Below are positions 36,150 through 45,233 of a stretch of 64,000 bases of DNA, one piece after another. Origin of the DNA: Fictibacillus nanhaiensis (lineage in GTDB: Bacteria; Bacillota; Bacilli; Bacillales; Fictibacillaceae); assembly GCF_019801215.1 (NCBI RefSeq), contig NZ_JAHVJO010000002.1, positions 186,001 through 250,000 on the forward strand, in the 5' to 3' direction. Within the stretch, counting starts at the first letter, position 1. Every line of letters starts with the position of its first letter. Position numbers and translations under genes: made by a program. The notes beneath the pieces are model-generated. The model was given only the letters and a program-made list of their open reading frames with translations. It was not told the DNA's origin and did no database searches.

Positions 36150-37040
36150 TTATAACGTTACGACCTTTTTGCGCGTTGAAAATTCTTTTGCTTTTCCAGC
36201 ACTTCCAAATAAGCGGATTTTCTCTTGCACTTTCTCCTTCATCACTTCACGGCCTCTCCCGAGTGAAACAGCAAGGTGATACTCTTCCGGGTTCTCCTGA
36301 AGGACTTGCTGCATTCCTTTTGTGAAAGATTGTCTAAGTTCTGTGTCCACATTTATTTTGGCGATACCAAGGGAGACAGCTTTAATAATTTGTTCGTCCG
36401 GAACATCTGATCCACCATGAAGGACGATGGGACGATTAACGGCTTGTGAAATTTCACTTAATCTTTCAAAAGCCAGCTTCGGTGGATTTTTATAAATGCC
36501 ATGTGCTGTTCCGATTGAAACGGCAAGATAATCTACATTAGTAGCATCTACAAATGCTACAGCTTCATCTGTTGTTGTAATCATTGCGTCTTCTTCAGCA
36601 ACGGTAATGTCATCTTCTGTACCGCCTATTTTTCCGATTTCCCCTTCTGATCCAATACTTAGAGCACGTGCAGCATCAGCGACTTTTCGTGTGATAGCTG
36701 TATTCTCTTCAAAGGAAAGAGCTGATCCATCAAACATGACGGATTGAAAACCGAGCTGGATGGCTTTCATTGTTTGTTCATACTCTCTGCTATGGTCTAG
36801 GTGGATACAAACGGGAACACTTATATTTTTCATGAAAACATCGATCATAGCCTTCATTGGCTCAAGACCAATCGTATTGATGACTTTTTGTCCTACTTGT
36901 ATCATAACGGGTGCCTGTTCATGTTCCGCTGCTTCTAATATAGCAAGGATGGTTTCAGCATTATGGGCACTAAATGCACCCACTGCATATTTGTTCTCAT
37001 AGGCATGTGTTAAAAGTTCTTTCCCTGAAATATAACCCAT
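36150..37040 (-). CDS. Class II (zinc) fructose-bisphosphate aldolase family, likely sulfofructose-1-phosphate aldolase
   Basis: The 296-residue protein has class II aldolase metal ligands: CIHLDHSREYEQTMKAI, GTAHGIYKNPPKL and VLHGGSDVPDEQI, plus the phosphate-binding INVDTELRQSFTKGM. It is shorter than glycolytic FbaA and more like tagatose-type aldolases. In this operon it is the natural cleavage enzyme for 6-deoxy-6-sulfofructose-1-phosphate to DHAP and sulfolactaldehyde. GGAGGTC precedes the ATG. The substrate is inferred from the neighbours. Confidence 0.88.
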   Translation of the reverse strand: MGYISGKELLTHAYENKYAVGAFSAHNAETILAILEAAEHEQAPVMIQVGQKVINTIGLEPMKAMIDVFMKNISVPVCIHLDHSREYEQTMKAIQLGFQSVMFDGSALSFEENTAITRKVADAARALSIGSEGEIGKIGGTEDDITVAEEDAMITTTDEAVAFVDATNVDYLAVSIGTAHGIYKNPPKLAFERLSEISQAVNRPIVLHGGSDVPDEQIIKAVSLGIAKINVDTELRQSFTKGMQQVLQENPEEYHLAVSLGRGREVMKEKVQEKIRLFGSAGKAKEFSTRKKVVTL

Positions 37041-37062
37041 TATTGACCTCCAAATGTTTATA

Positions 37063-37779
37063 TTATCGTCTTAACTCAATGTCATAGTGGTACTGGTCAC
37101 TTCTATATCTTGTTTTTGTATATTCTATCGGCTTATCATTTAATCCGAAACTTAATCTTGTCATTTCGAGAAGAGCTTCTCCTGCACGGATGCCTAACAC
37201 ATCCGCTTCAGCCATTGTGGCATTGATGGCTGAAATTTTTTCTTCTGCACGTTTTAATAAAATATTGTCTTCCTCAAGAATGGAATAGAACTTTGCGGTA
37301 TCAAGATTATGCTTCATTAAAAGTTGCCCGATAGATTCTGGCCAGCAAGATCGTTCAACGGCGATCGGTACATCATCGGCAAATCGAATCCTCTCAATAA
37401 CCAGCACCTTCTCATTCTCATCAAGCCCGAGCTTCTTTTTTTCAAGATATAATGAATCGCAAAATTCAGCTCGCAAAACTTTTGAGTGAGGGACTTGACC
37501 CTTCTCCATTACTTCTTCAGCAAATCCTTTTAATCTTCGTAACGAACCGACAAGCTGCTGAGCTTTAACAACCGTACCTTTTCCCTGTCTTTTTTCTAAG
37601 AGGCCGTCAGCGACAAGCATATTGATCGCTTGACGAATGGTTGTGCGGCTTACCCCAAATAGCTTCATGAGCTCTTGTTCTGTCGGAATCAAATGGTTAG
37701 GACGCCATACCTGCTGCTGTATTTTTTCTATTAAATGGTCTTTAACTTGAAGGTATAGAGCTGTGTTTGTGCTTTTCAT
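37063..37779 (-). CDS. GntR-family regulator (HutC/UTRA type) of the sulfoquinovose cluster
   Basis: The 238-residue protein has an N-terminal winged helix (LIPTEQELMKLFGVSRTTIRQ, about residues 27-70) and a C-terminal UTRA ligand-binding domain (LLEMTRLSFGLNDKPIEYTKTRYR). UTRA regulators bind sugar phosphates or related metabolites; a sulfoglycolytic intermediate is a likely ligand. The start overlaps the 3' end of the upstream kinase gene by 38 bases, with GAGGAG in that overlap. The shared AAAGGTA-type sites at 40343-40378 and 45234-45265 are candidate operators. Confidence 0.88.
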   Translation of the reverse strand: MKSTNTALYLQVKDHLIEKIQQQVWRPNHLIPTEQELMKLFGVSRTTIRQAINMLVADGLLEKRQGKGTVVKAQQLVGSLRRLKGFAEEVMEKGQVPHSKVLRAEFCDSLYLEKKKLGLDENEKVLVIERIRFADDVPIAVERSCWPESIGQLLMKHNLDTAKFYSILEEDNILLKRAEEKISAINATMAEADVLGIRAGEALLEMTRLSFGLNDKPIEYTKTRYRSDQYHYDIELRR

Positions 37780-38938
37780 TTCGTATTCTCCTCTTTCTCA
37801 CAATAGGATATGGCTGTAGATCTTTCCCTGCGAGAGGCCGGAGCCAGTTGTAAAAGGCTTCTGGGTCATCAATAAAGGCATCTGGTAGGAATCGTTCCCC
37901 TCCCTGCGCTACTACATGCAGAGGACAGCTATTCATACTAAAATTATAATCTAAATCAGTGGTCCGTTGTATGGTAACCATCCTCTCCGTTTCATCGCAG
38001 CAAACAAGTCTTGCCGCTTCCCTGCCAGCTTCATATGCTTCTATCCTGTCTTGGGTAGACGCCGTGGTTGAGGAGCTGCGCTGATTCATCCCAAGGATTT
38101 CAGCTCTAGCCATCACACCCAGTTCAGTTTTAACTATATCTTCAAGTACCTTAGAAATTCCGCCAAGCACGGCTCGGCCATTAACTGTTGCTTTTTCAAC
38201 CTGATCTGTATAGGCGTTTATTGTGCATCCTTCCGCGACAACAACAGTTGCATACCCATAAGAGCGAACGGCTTCATGAACATGATCTATAAAAAGGGCA
38301 TGGTTAATCGGACGTTCAGGAACATAAATGTAATGAGGTCCATCCTTTTCCCCGTTTTTCAAAAGACCACTTGCTGCTGCAAGCCATCCCGTGTTGCGAC
38401 CCATCGTTTCAAGTATTCTTACTTGTTCGAAGTTTTGCATAGCACATAAATCTCTGCTTATATCGCGCACGGAAGTTGCTATATATCGGGCTGCACTGCC
38501 AAAGCCTGGTGCATGATCCGTTTCAGCCAGATCATTATCTACTGTTTTCGGAATCCCTATGACTTGAAGATCATATTTCATTTGGCGTGCTTCTTCAGAA
38601 AGCTTTTGCAGAGCAGCCATCGTTCCATTACCACCAATAAAAACAAGTGTATCTATACCACGTGATTTTAAATGAGATATTGACCTCTGCATTTTTTCTT
38701 TTGTAAATTCGTAACGTCCCGAACCAAGACAAGCACCATTTACGAGTTTGTGTAATTTTATCCATCCCAAAAGTTCAGAATCAAGTTTTTCCATATCATT
38801 TTCAAATAATCCTTGATAGCCATTATAAACCCCAAATAATTCTGCTTCTTGATGGAGCGCTTCTACAAAGCCCACTAAACTGGCATTGATAACTGCTGTT
38901 GGACCACCAGCCTGCCCAATCGCTACTCTCTTTGCCAT
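37742..38938 (-). CDS. PfkA-family kinase, likely sulfofructose kinase
   Basis: The 398-residue protein is of the PfkA (not PfkB/YihV) fold. It starts RVAIGQAGGPTAVINASLVG. The phosphoryl-donor loop reads FIGGNGTMAAL (GGDGS or GGDDT in standard enzymes), and the catalytic motif reads IGIPKTVDNDLAETDHAPGF with the two aspartates present. The usual QRGG substrate-phosphate motif is replaced by LGMNQRSSSTTAS. These changes fit a non-standard substrate such as sulfofructose, whose C6 carries sulfonate. It overlaps the GntR gene and follows the isomerase. GGGAG precedes the ATG at 38938. Confidence 0.85.
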   Translation of the reverse strand: MAKRVAIGQAGGPTAVINASLVGFVEALHQEAELFGVYNGYQGLFENDMEKLDSELLGWIKLHKLVNGACLGSGRYEFTKEKMQRSISHLKSRGIDTLVFIGGNGTMAALQKLSEEARQMKYDLQVIGIPKTVDNDLAETDHAPGFGSAARYIATSVRDISRDLCAMQNFEQVRILETMGRNTGWLAAASGLLKNGEKDGPHYIYVPERPINHALFIDHVHEAVRSYGYATVVVAEGCTINAYTDQVEKATVNGRAVLGGISKVLEDIVKTELGVMARAEILGMNQRSSSTTASTQDRIEAYEAGREAARLVCCDETERMVTIQRTTDLDYNFSMNSCPLHVVAQGGERFLPDAFIDDPEAFYNWLRPLAGKDLQPYPIVRKRRIRNEKHKHSSIPSS

Positions 38939-38956
38939 CACATTCCGCTCCCTTCC

Positions 38957-40297
38957 CTATGCATACACCTCTGTCGGAATATTAAGCTGTTTTCCTAATT
39001 GTTTCAGGTCATCAGCCACATCGGCATATACAACAGCATAGTGAGGTTCATAGCCGCTTTCCATTAAATCACTAACTGTTTCTGAAACATTTCCATTTAA
39101 TTTCACTTCAACAGAAGTTCCTGAAAAAGGCTGTGGAACATCCAAGGCTTCCCCTCTCATAATGAGGAGTCTATATCCGTCAGGTGTATAACCCAGTCTG
39201 AAAATCGTAACTTCTCCCGCTTTTAATCCAAAGTCCATCGTAAAACCCATTTTGCGATTAGGGTGAACGCCTGACTGCGCACCGGTGGACGGACTTGCGA
39301 GTGAATAAGCTCCTGCCCCGCAATGCCAGAACACAACGGAATTATTTAATTCATTCACATGAACGAGGTCCCCAAGGTAGGGTGCACGGCCATCGCTAAG
39401 CTCCTGAAGGATGAACATTGAAACAGCACCATGAATATCTGATTCACAGGAAGATACAACGCCATCTTCTGTAAATTGTGAAAGAGTAGAACATGCTGCT
39501 GCTCCCAATTCATTAAAAAATTCAGGCCAGCATCTGACAGCTAAAGCAGTGATATCTTCTTTTTCGATATACTTTTTCACATACGTAGAGAACTGGGCAA
39601 ACTTTCTTACCGTTTCATCTGACCGGTTTAATCCAATGACTTGTTTTTCTGCACGATCAATAGCTTCAGCCCATTCTTCCTCAGGCAGCTCCACACTTTT
39701 TTTAAAGGCTTCTAACAAGTCCATCTTTTGGACGGAAACACCAAGTTTTTTATATAGAAGTTCTTCATCTGTATCTGAGAAAAAGAACCCTGGAGGATGT
39801 TCACCGATTACACCGATTTTTAACTGCTTTAGTTTCTGAACAAGTGTGTTTACACGAATTTGACGGGAAAGCTGTTTATGAAGCTGCTTTTCATCAGGAT
39901 TTCCTAACACAAACATAAAAGGATGACGATGATGCATGAGAACATTGCTCGTACTATTTCCACCAGTTAACGAATTCAGACGGAGCCTCCCGCCAACGCT
40001 TGGTTCTCTTACAGACCAGACAACTACAGGTTCTTTTCGATATTGAATCACTTTAGCAATAAATTCACCATCAGCAAATGTAACGCTTTGATAGATAACC
40101 GAGTCAATATGTTTATCAGTTAGGGTTTTTAGAAATTTTTCCAGGTCTTCCACAGATGTAAGAATCTCTTCAGGTTCATATACGACCTGGTAATTATTTC
40201 TTAACCAATTAGAGCTTTGCTTGCGGTATAACTCACCCGCTTCTAAATCAAAGGTTTTTCTGCCAATTGGAATATACGCGACTGTTGGAGATTGCAT
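38957..40297 (-). CDS. L-fucose/L-arabinose isomerase-fold protein, likely sulfoquinovose isomerase
   Basis: The 446-residue protein matches the fucose/arabinose isomerase-like family: VVVWSVREPSVGGRLRLNSL, LAVRCWPEFFNELGAAAC, GVVSSCESDIHGAVSMFIL and a metal-site region HVNELNNSVVFWHCGAGAYSL. It would isomerise sulfoquinovose to sulfofructose, replacing the YihS enzyme of E. coli. The ATG at 40309 has no ribosome binding site in front; the ATG at 40297 follows AAGGA, so it is preferred. It has its own promoter with an operator-like palindrome (40334-40378). Confidence 0.85.
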   Translation of the reverse strand: MQSPTVAYIPIGRKTFDLEAGELYRKQSSNWLRNNYQVVYEPEEILTSVEDLEKFLKTLTDKHIDSVIYQSVTFADGEFIAKVIQYRKEPVVVWSVREPSVGGRLRLNSLTGGNSTSNVLMHHRHPFMFVLGNPDEKQLHKQLSRQIRVNTLVQKLKQLKIGVIGEHPPGFFFSDTDEELLYKKLGVSVQKMDLLEAFKKSVELPEEEWAEAIDRAEKQVIGLNRSDETVRKFAQFSTYVKKYIEKEDITALAVRCWPEFFNELGAAACSTLSQFTEDGVVSSCESDIHGAVSMFILQELSDGRAPYLGDLVHVNELNNSVVFWHCGAGAYSLASPSTGAQSGVHPNRKMGFTMDFGLKAGEVTIFRLGYTPDGYRLLIMRGEALDVPQPFSGTSVEVKLNGNVSETVSDLMESGYEPHYAVVYADVADDLKQLGKQLNIPTEVYA

Positions 40298-40333
40298 AGG
40301 TGTCCACATCCTTCATTTTGTTAATCTAATTTA

Positions 40334-40361
40334 AGTATACCAAAAGGTAGTTACCTTTCAA
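40334..40361 (-). promoter_or_regulatory. Sigma-A-type promoter of the isomerase-kinase-regulator-aldolase unit
   Basis: On the minus strand TTGAAA (40356-40361) and TATACT (40334-40339) are separated by 16 bases. The palindrome AAAGGTA-AC-TACCTTT lies across the spacer, so a bound repressor would block polymerase. Confidence 0.6.
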
Positions 40362-40378
40362 AATATATTACTACCTTT
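40343..40378. promoter_or_regulatory. Operator-like site 1 (GntR candidate)
   Basis: AAAGGTAGTTACCTTT (7-bp arms) overlaps the promoter, and a further TACTACCTTT half-site lies 12 bases on. Together they give 9-bp inverted arms AAAGGTAGT/ACTACCTTT at the ends. The same half-site recurs at 45234-45265. Confidence 0.6.
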
Positions 40379-40432
40379 ATAGTTAAATTTTCTATAAAAG
40401 GCTGTTTTCGCATTCACTAGTGTTTTTGAAAG

Positions 40433-40548
40433 TAGTTGATCTCAGTTTCAGGATGCCCGCTTTCCGCTTGGTGTGCGGTGAGCCTCCTTGACGCTTTGCG
40501 TCATTAGGAGTCTCACTTGTCCCGCAGAAGTCTCGCACTTTACACTCC
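40433..40548 (-). repeat. Degenerate Bacillaceae intergenic repeat
   Basis: On the minus strand the pattern GCGAGACTTCTGCGGGAC..GAGACTCCT..AAGGAGGCTCACCGC..GCGGAAAGCGGGC matches from memory a common dispersed, structured intergenic repeat of Bacillaceae (GCGAGACTCCTGCGGGAA...GAGGAGGCTCACCGCCCGCGGAAAGCGA). An internal GACGC-TTT-GCGTC hairpin is present. GC content is clearly higher than the flanks. It lies inside the sulfoquinovose cluster. Confidence 0.75.
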
Positions 40549-40633
40549 ATCCAACCTATCAATGAAGACCATGTTAAAAAAATTCTCAGAATCATCAATC
40601 ATTTAGAAAAAGACTAATAGACGATAGCATGAC

Positions 40634-40656
40634 GGGGACCTCCGAAAAACGTCCCC
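40634..40656 (-). terminator. Hairpin after the sulfoquinovosidase gene, no U-tract
   Basis: GGGGAC (40634-40639) pairs with GTCCCC (40651-40656), eight bases after the stop codon of the GH31 gene. There is no T-run, so it may be a processing or stabilising hairpin rather than a terminator. Confidence 0.35.
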
Positions 40657-40664
40657 ACACAATT

Positions 40665-42698
40665 TTACTTCGTTAATGTTTCAAACAATTCCTTGTCGCG
40701 GGAATTTTTTCTATAGAACACGGGCGGCTCCCCAACCGGTGCATGAACCTCCACATATCCACCTTGATATTCTTCTCCAGTCCATAGATGCACCCACTCA
40801 TCTTCTGGTAAATAGACTTTCCAGTGAGTCGCTCCCTCTTCATAAACTGGGGCAACAAGCATGTCTCGCCCATATAAATATTGATATTGTATGTCATAGG
40901 CGATTGCATCATCTTCATAATGCATGAACAACGGACGCTGTACAGGTGTCCCTTTTTCAGCATTTTCTTTTACTATTTTTTTTGTGTAAGGGGCAAGGTT
41001 TACATAGATATCTGTCATACGGGCAAAATGGTGCAGTGTTTCTTCATCTCCGTCAAATTGAAAACAATCGTTAGGGCGATTTCCCTCATGAGTACGCATT
41101 ACTGGGGTAAAAGCTGCCATATCCGTCCATCGTAGAAGCAGCTCTTTAGTTCGTTTGTTTCCATGTAAACTTGTATAACCTCCTATATCACTGTGATGAA
41201 GACCACAACCAGTCATTCCAGCAGAAAGTGCTGCTGGGATAACGGAAGCGAGTCCATCATCTAAAGACCAGTTCACACTTTGATCACCGCCCCATAAAAG
41301 GGGGCAATATTTCTGTGTTCCAGTAAACCCGGCTCTCATGAAATATGTGATATCTTCTAATTTTCCTGCTTCACTTACTGCTTCATAGTTGACCTTAGCC
41401 CATAAGGCAGGCCATGCATTGTGCATGATTTTTGCAGATTCTCCGCTATACAACTGGACATCTGTTGGCAAATATTCACCAAAGTCTGCCATCCATCCAT
41501 CAAGACCAAAATCTATCATGTTCTCTTTAATAACTGATTTATACCAGGAAAAAGCTTCCGGATTAGTAAAGTCCACAACACCACAGTTAAATTCCCCAAA
41601 ATCAACAAGGTAAATCTCTCTTTTTTCATTTAAAGCAAGATAACCATTTTCAGCAGCTGTTTGATACAGATCCCCTTCAACTGCAACATAAGGGTTGATA
41701 TATCCAAGAAACCTAATCCCTTTTGATTTCCATTCCCCAATCTTTTCATCAAGTTTCGGGTACTCCTCACTGTTCCAGCGCCAGTTCCACATTAACCTTT
41801 TTCCAAATGAGGTTATGCGCTTCCCTTGCCAATCTTGGCACCAGATGCCACCTACTTTTATTCCCTTTTCAAGTGCTGTGTCAAGTTTCTGTTGAACGGT
41901 TTCTGTACCGCCTTGGATGGCGAGCCAAACTCCATTATACGTCCAATCTGGCAGTTCAGGCTGACGTCCAAACACTTCAGTCATTTTTTCAACTAACTGT
42001 ACATAGTTATCTGCCGTTTCAAACAGTACAAACTTTGGAATGTCCCATATCTGCAATTCATGGTAGCTATCATGTCGGAAATCAAAGTCCGCGTAGGCTG
42101 TAGTTTCGACATGGCAATAATACTTTTTAGTTGAAATAAAAGTGGGCTGCGGATAATTCGTATTGTAATAATCACCGCCAGCTTTGTCTTTTACATCTGC
42201 TTGCCAAGTTGTGTAGGTGTTTTTATTTCTTCCCACACCAGGTTCTGAGGTCCACAATGGAAAGTTTTTTCCTCGCAAATTAAAATGCGAAAGTTGCTCA
42301 CCACATCCGTAGATCTTCTCATCTCCATCTGCTTGCACGCGTATCCATAAACGGTTTATTTCAGAAGAGCTTTTAGTAAATAGCAGTTTAACTTTTCCAC
42401 TCTCTTCCTTTAGAAAAACTTCAAGATCTGGTTGGCTGTTTGCAAATTTTGAAAAAGAAATTTGGTAGCCTTGTTCAGTTTGTTCAACAGCTGCAAACGC
42501 AAGTCCGATTCGTTCGACTACGTAATCCTTTATATCAAAATTCCCTCGATACATGTTGATTGTCTCTTCCCCATAACCCGCATAAAGCATAGGCTGTTGA
42601 GGGGAGTGCTGAAATAATAGCCTTCCATCAGCTTTTATTTCAAAGCCAAGTTCATTTTCCTGAAAACTTAAAACAGTCTTATTTACTTGCAGAGTCAT
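40665..42698 (-). CDS. yihQ: Sulfoquinovosidase (GH31, YihQ type)
   Basis: The 677-residue glycosidase matches E. coli YihQ closely in length and motifs: YGCGEQLSHFNLRGKNFPLW, the sulfonate-binding region WQGKRITSFGKRLMWNWRWN (with the R-x-x-W pair), the nucleophile motif GWMADFGEYLPTD and HHSDIGGYTSL. It hydrolyses alpha-linked sulfoquinovosides such as SQ-glycerol from plant sulfolipid to free sulfoquinovose. There is no signal peptide, so it acts in the cytoplasm on imported substrate. The symporter gene lies 16 bases upstream. AATAGGAGG precedes the ATG. This is the anchor for the pathway assignment. Confidence 0.95.
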   Translation of the reverse strand: MTLQVNKTVLSFQENELGFEIKADGRLLFQHSPQQPMLYAGYGEETINMYRGNFDIKDYVVERIGLAFAAVEQTEQGYQISFSKFANSQPDLEVFLKEESGKVKLLFTKSSSEINRLWIRVQADGDEKIYGCGEQLSHFNLRGKNFPLWTSEPGVGRNKNTYTTWQADVKDKAGGDYYNTNYPQPTFISTKKYYCHVETTAYADFDFRHDSYHELQIWDIPKFVLFETADNYVQLVEKMTEVFGRQPELPDWTYNGVWLAIQGGTETVQQKLDTALEKGIKVGGIWCQDWQGKRITSFGKRLMWNWRWNSEEYPKLDEKIGEWKSKGIRFLGYINPYVAVEGDLYQTAAENGYLALNEKREIYLVDFGEFNCGVVDFTNPEAFSWYKSVIKENMIDFGLDGWMADFGEYLPTDVQLYSGESAKIMHNAWPALWAKVNYEAVSEAGKLEDITYFMRAGFTGTQKYCPLLWGGDQSVNWSLDDGLASVIPAALSAGMTGCGLHHSDIGGYTSLHGNKRTKELLLRWTDMAAFTPVMRTHEGNRPNDCFQFDGDEETLHHFARMTDIYVNLAPYTKKIVKENAEKGTPVQRPLFMHYEDDAIAYDIQYQYLYGRDMLVAPVYEEGATHWKVYLPEDEWVHLWTGEEYQGGYVEVHAPVGEPPVFYRKNSRDKELFETLTK

Positions 42699-42714
42699 AA
42701 TAACCTCCTATTAT

Positions 42715-44493
42715 TTATGCTAGTTTTCTTGCTTCTTTTATGTCTTTCTTATGTTGGTTGCTTAAGAAATCAGCATACTTTTGGTTCCAAGATTTTAAAG
42801 AAAAATAGATTAACAGTCCCGTAATTGCTGCTAGAACCGCTATCGCTGGCCAGAAATATCCAGAAACAATCCCATTCTCGTAAGCAAGACCAATTGGTGA
42901 AAAAATGATATACATACTTGTCAGCATGCCTAACAAGATAAAAGTTACAGGCAGAGAAAACTTCCACGGTACCATGTCGACTTGCGCATTTGTTTTATAC
43001 ATATATGGAGTATTCAATGGTCTTACTTTTCCGATCGCCAGCATAATCCCTACTTCAATAAAGAATAAGATTGCGTAGATATGGATAAAGTTGATGGTTG
43101 TTTGAATACCAAACATTTGATTAAGTCCCCAAACGAGCATGTAATACGTAATCACGTGAAAAATGATAACCACTTTTGCAGCGAGTGCTGGAATTCGTTT
43201 AGAAAATAATCCCACAAGTACAATCGTGATGATTGGGATGTTAAAGAAACCAGTAAATTTACGGATCAAATCCCATAAGCCATCAGGTGCATTCATTAAA
43301 AGTGGTGAAATGAAGAACGAAATGAGTGCAATGATGGTACCAAACCACTTACTCATACGAATCAACTGTTCGTCTGAAGCTTTTGGATTAAACTGCGGCT
43401 TGTAAATATCGAGCGCAAACATAGTAGCTGCTGAATTAAGCAATGAATTAAAGGAGCTAAAAACAGCACCTAACAAGACAGCAAGGAAAAATCCTGAAAG
43501 ATATTTTGGCAATACATCCGCTACTAGCGATGGATAAGCCAGATCAACCGGATCCATTCCGCCACCGTATAAATGAAAGGCAATAATTCCTGGTATCATC
43601 ATGAATAGTGGAATCGCAAGCTTGTAGAAACCTGAATACAAAACACCTTTTTGACCTTCTTTTAAGTTTTTAGCTCCTAACGTACGTTGTATCACGTATT
43701 GATTGGTTCCCCAATAAAACAAGTTTGCAAAGATCATCCCTGTAAAGATCGTTCCAAATGGAACAGAGTCCGTACTTGATCCGATAGCATTTAATTTTTC
43801 TGGACTGTTTGTAGCAATGGTTTTCATACCGTCGAACATGTTTCCATCACCTAACGCCAGAAAACCAAGAACGGGTACAAGGATACCTACTATTAAAAGA
43901 CCCACTCCGTTAATCGTATCTGAAACAGCAACCGCTTTCAAACCTCCAAAGATTGCATAAACAGCTCCTATGATTCCAATTATCCAAATGAGAAGCCACA
44001 CAGACTGACCATATGAAATGCCCAAAATTTCTGGCACATCAAACAATTTCAGGATGGTTAAAGCTCCAGAATATAGAGTTGATGGAATAGTCACCAGAAT
44101 ATAACCGAGCATAAAAAGTAGGACCGTATAACGACGAACACCTTCATCAAAACGGGTACTTAGGAACTCAGGCAATGTTGTAAAAGCCCCGCCTAAATAT
44201 TTTGGCAATAAGTATAGAGCCATAATGACGATGGCAAATCCTGCTGTAACTTCCCACGCCATGTTTGACATATTTGCCCGATAGCCTTGTCCATTAAGAC
44301 CTATTAAGTGTTCAGCGGAAAGATTGGTAAGAAGAAGTGAACCCGCAATAAATGTTCCGTTTAACCCCCGGCCCGCAAGAAAGTAACCTGTTGAATTCTC
44401 GGTTTCACCTTTCGTCTTTAAATATGAAATCCATGCGACGAGCCCCATAAAAAATGTACAAGATATAAGTGTAAAACCAATTCCTGAAAACAT
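42715..44493 (-). CDS. Sodium:solute symporter (SSS family), likely sulfoquinovose importer
   Basis: The 592-residue protein has about 14 membrane segments of the SSS fold: GYFLAGRGLNGTFIAGSLLLTNLSAEH near the start, WEVTAGFAIVIMAL and AVFSSFNSLLNSAATMFALDIY (the family signature). It resembles sodium:glucose-type symporters. Its place between the DUF4867 gene and the sulfoquinovosidase suggests import of sulfoquinovose or its glycosides. The ATG at 44493 follows GGGGGATTGAAA. Confidence 0.9.
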   Translation of the reverse strand: MFSGIGFTLISCTFFMGLVAWISYLKTKGETENSTGYFLAGRGLNGTFIAGSLLLTNLSAEHLIGLNGQGYRANMSNMAWEVTAGFAIVIMALYLLPKYLGGAFTTLPEFLSTRFDEGVRRYTVLLFMLGYILVTIPSTLYSGALTILKLFDVPEILGISYGQSVWLLIWIIGIIGAVYAIFGGLKAVAVSDTINGVGLLIVGILVPVLGFLALGDGNMFDGMKTIATNSPEKLNAIGSSTDSVPFGTIFTGMIFANLFYWGTNQYVIQRTLGAKNLKEGQKGVLYSGFYKLAIPLFMMIPGIIAFHLYGGGMDPVDLAYPSLVADVLPKYLSGFFLAVLLGAVFSSFNSLLNSAATMFALDIYKPQFNPKASDEQLIRMSKWFGTIIALISFFISPLLMNAPDGLWDLIRKFTGFFNIPIITIVLVGLFSKRIPALAAKVVIIFHVITYYMLVWGLNQMFGIQTTINFIHIYAILFFIEVGIMLAIGKVRPLNTPYMYKTNAQVDMVPWKFSLPVTFILLGMLTSMYIIFSPIGLAYENGIVSGYFWPAIAVLAAITGLLIYFSLKSWNQKYADFLSNQHKKDIKEARKLA

Positions 44494-44521
44494 TTTCAAT
44501 CCCCCAGTCCATTCATTATTA

Positions 44522-45196
44522 TCAAATCAAAACTTCTAAATTTTCTCCTATGATCCCTGGGTGTGCCCCCTTCTCAATAAGGGGTTTTCGATCAGGGTGT
44601 GCAAGTAGCCATTTGTTTTTCATAAATAGTAATTTATCTTCGTCCGTTATATTCTTCCGTTCAGCTAAAGGAGTTTCTAATGGAGAATTCGTTCCTTCAG
44701 GTAAGATCACAATACATTTAAAACCTGAATCATGAACTTTACATGGCGCAAAATGTAGTGTTGTTTCATAAAGTTCAATCGCAGTTCCTTTTGGAATAAA
44801 GTAAGCCCTTACATTTTTCGAATGAAATGTGTTGTTTACGATATCTTGTACTTGTCCAAGCAGCAATACCATATCAGTTACAGCAATATTTATCTCACTT
44901 CCTTTGTGATACTCTAAACCATTTAGTGTTGAATTACGCCCATTGCAATAACCAATTTGCACTTTCATCTCACCATAAAAGTTTGATTCAAGCCGCTGCT
45001 TTATCGGATCTCCTTCAAGCAGAGGGTCTGAAGCTACATAACTATTTTCTCTTTCTGGAATCGTTGTAAAGTGTTCCATCGTCCGACATAAATCAGTAAA
45101 ATCGTAACCTGTTATAACTTTTCCATACGTGGTGAATGACGAATCATCAATGGATAATACGGAAAAGTTGTTTTTTTTGGTTATTTGAACCTGCAA
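44522..45196 (-). CDS. DUF4867 protein, first gene of the sulfoquinovose cluster
   Basis: The 224-residue soluble protein matches DUF4867, a small family often seen near sugar isomerase operons. It has a cupin-like core: LEYHKGSEINIAVTDMVLLLGQV, then TAIELYETTLHFAPCKVHDSGFKCIVILPEGTN. A H..E..H pattern (YHKGSE, LHFAPC) could bind metal. Its place as first gene suggests an early step such as sugar mutarotation or an isomerase helper; that is inference. It starts at TTG with GAGGAGG nine bases upstream. Operator and cre-like sites lie upstream. Confidence 0.75.
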   Translation of the reverse strand: MQVQITKKNNFSVLSIDDSSFTTYGKVITGYDFTDLCRTMEHFTTIPERENSYVASDPLLEGDPIKQRLESNFYGEMKVQIGYCNGRNSTLNGLEYHKGSEINIAVTDMVLLLGQVQDIVNNTFHSKNVRAYFIPKGTAIELYETTLHFAPCKVHDSGFKCIVILPEGTNSPLETPLAERKNITDEDKLLFMKNKWLLAHPDRKPLIEKGAHPGIIGENLEVLI

Positions 45197-45233
45197 AAGA
45201 ATGAACCTCCTCTTGTTTCTTTTTGGAAAAACA

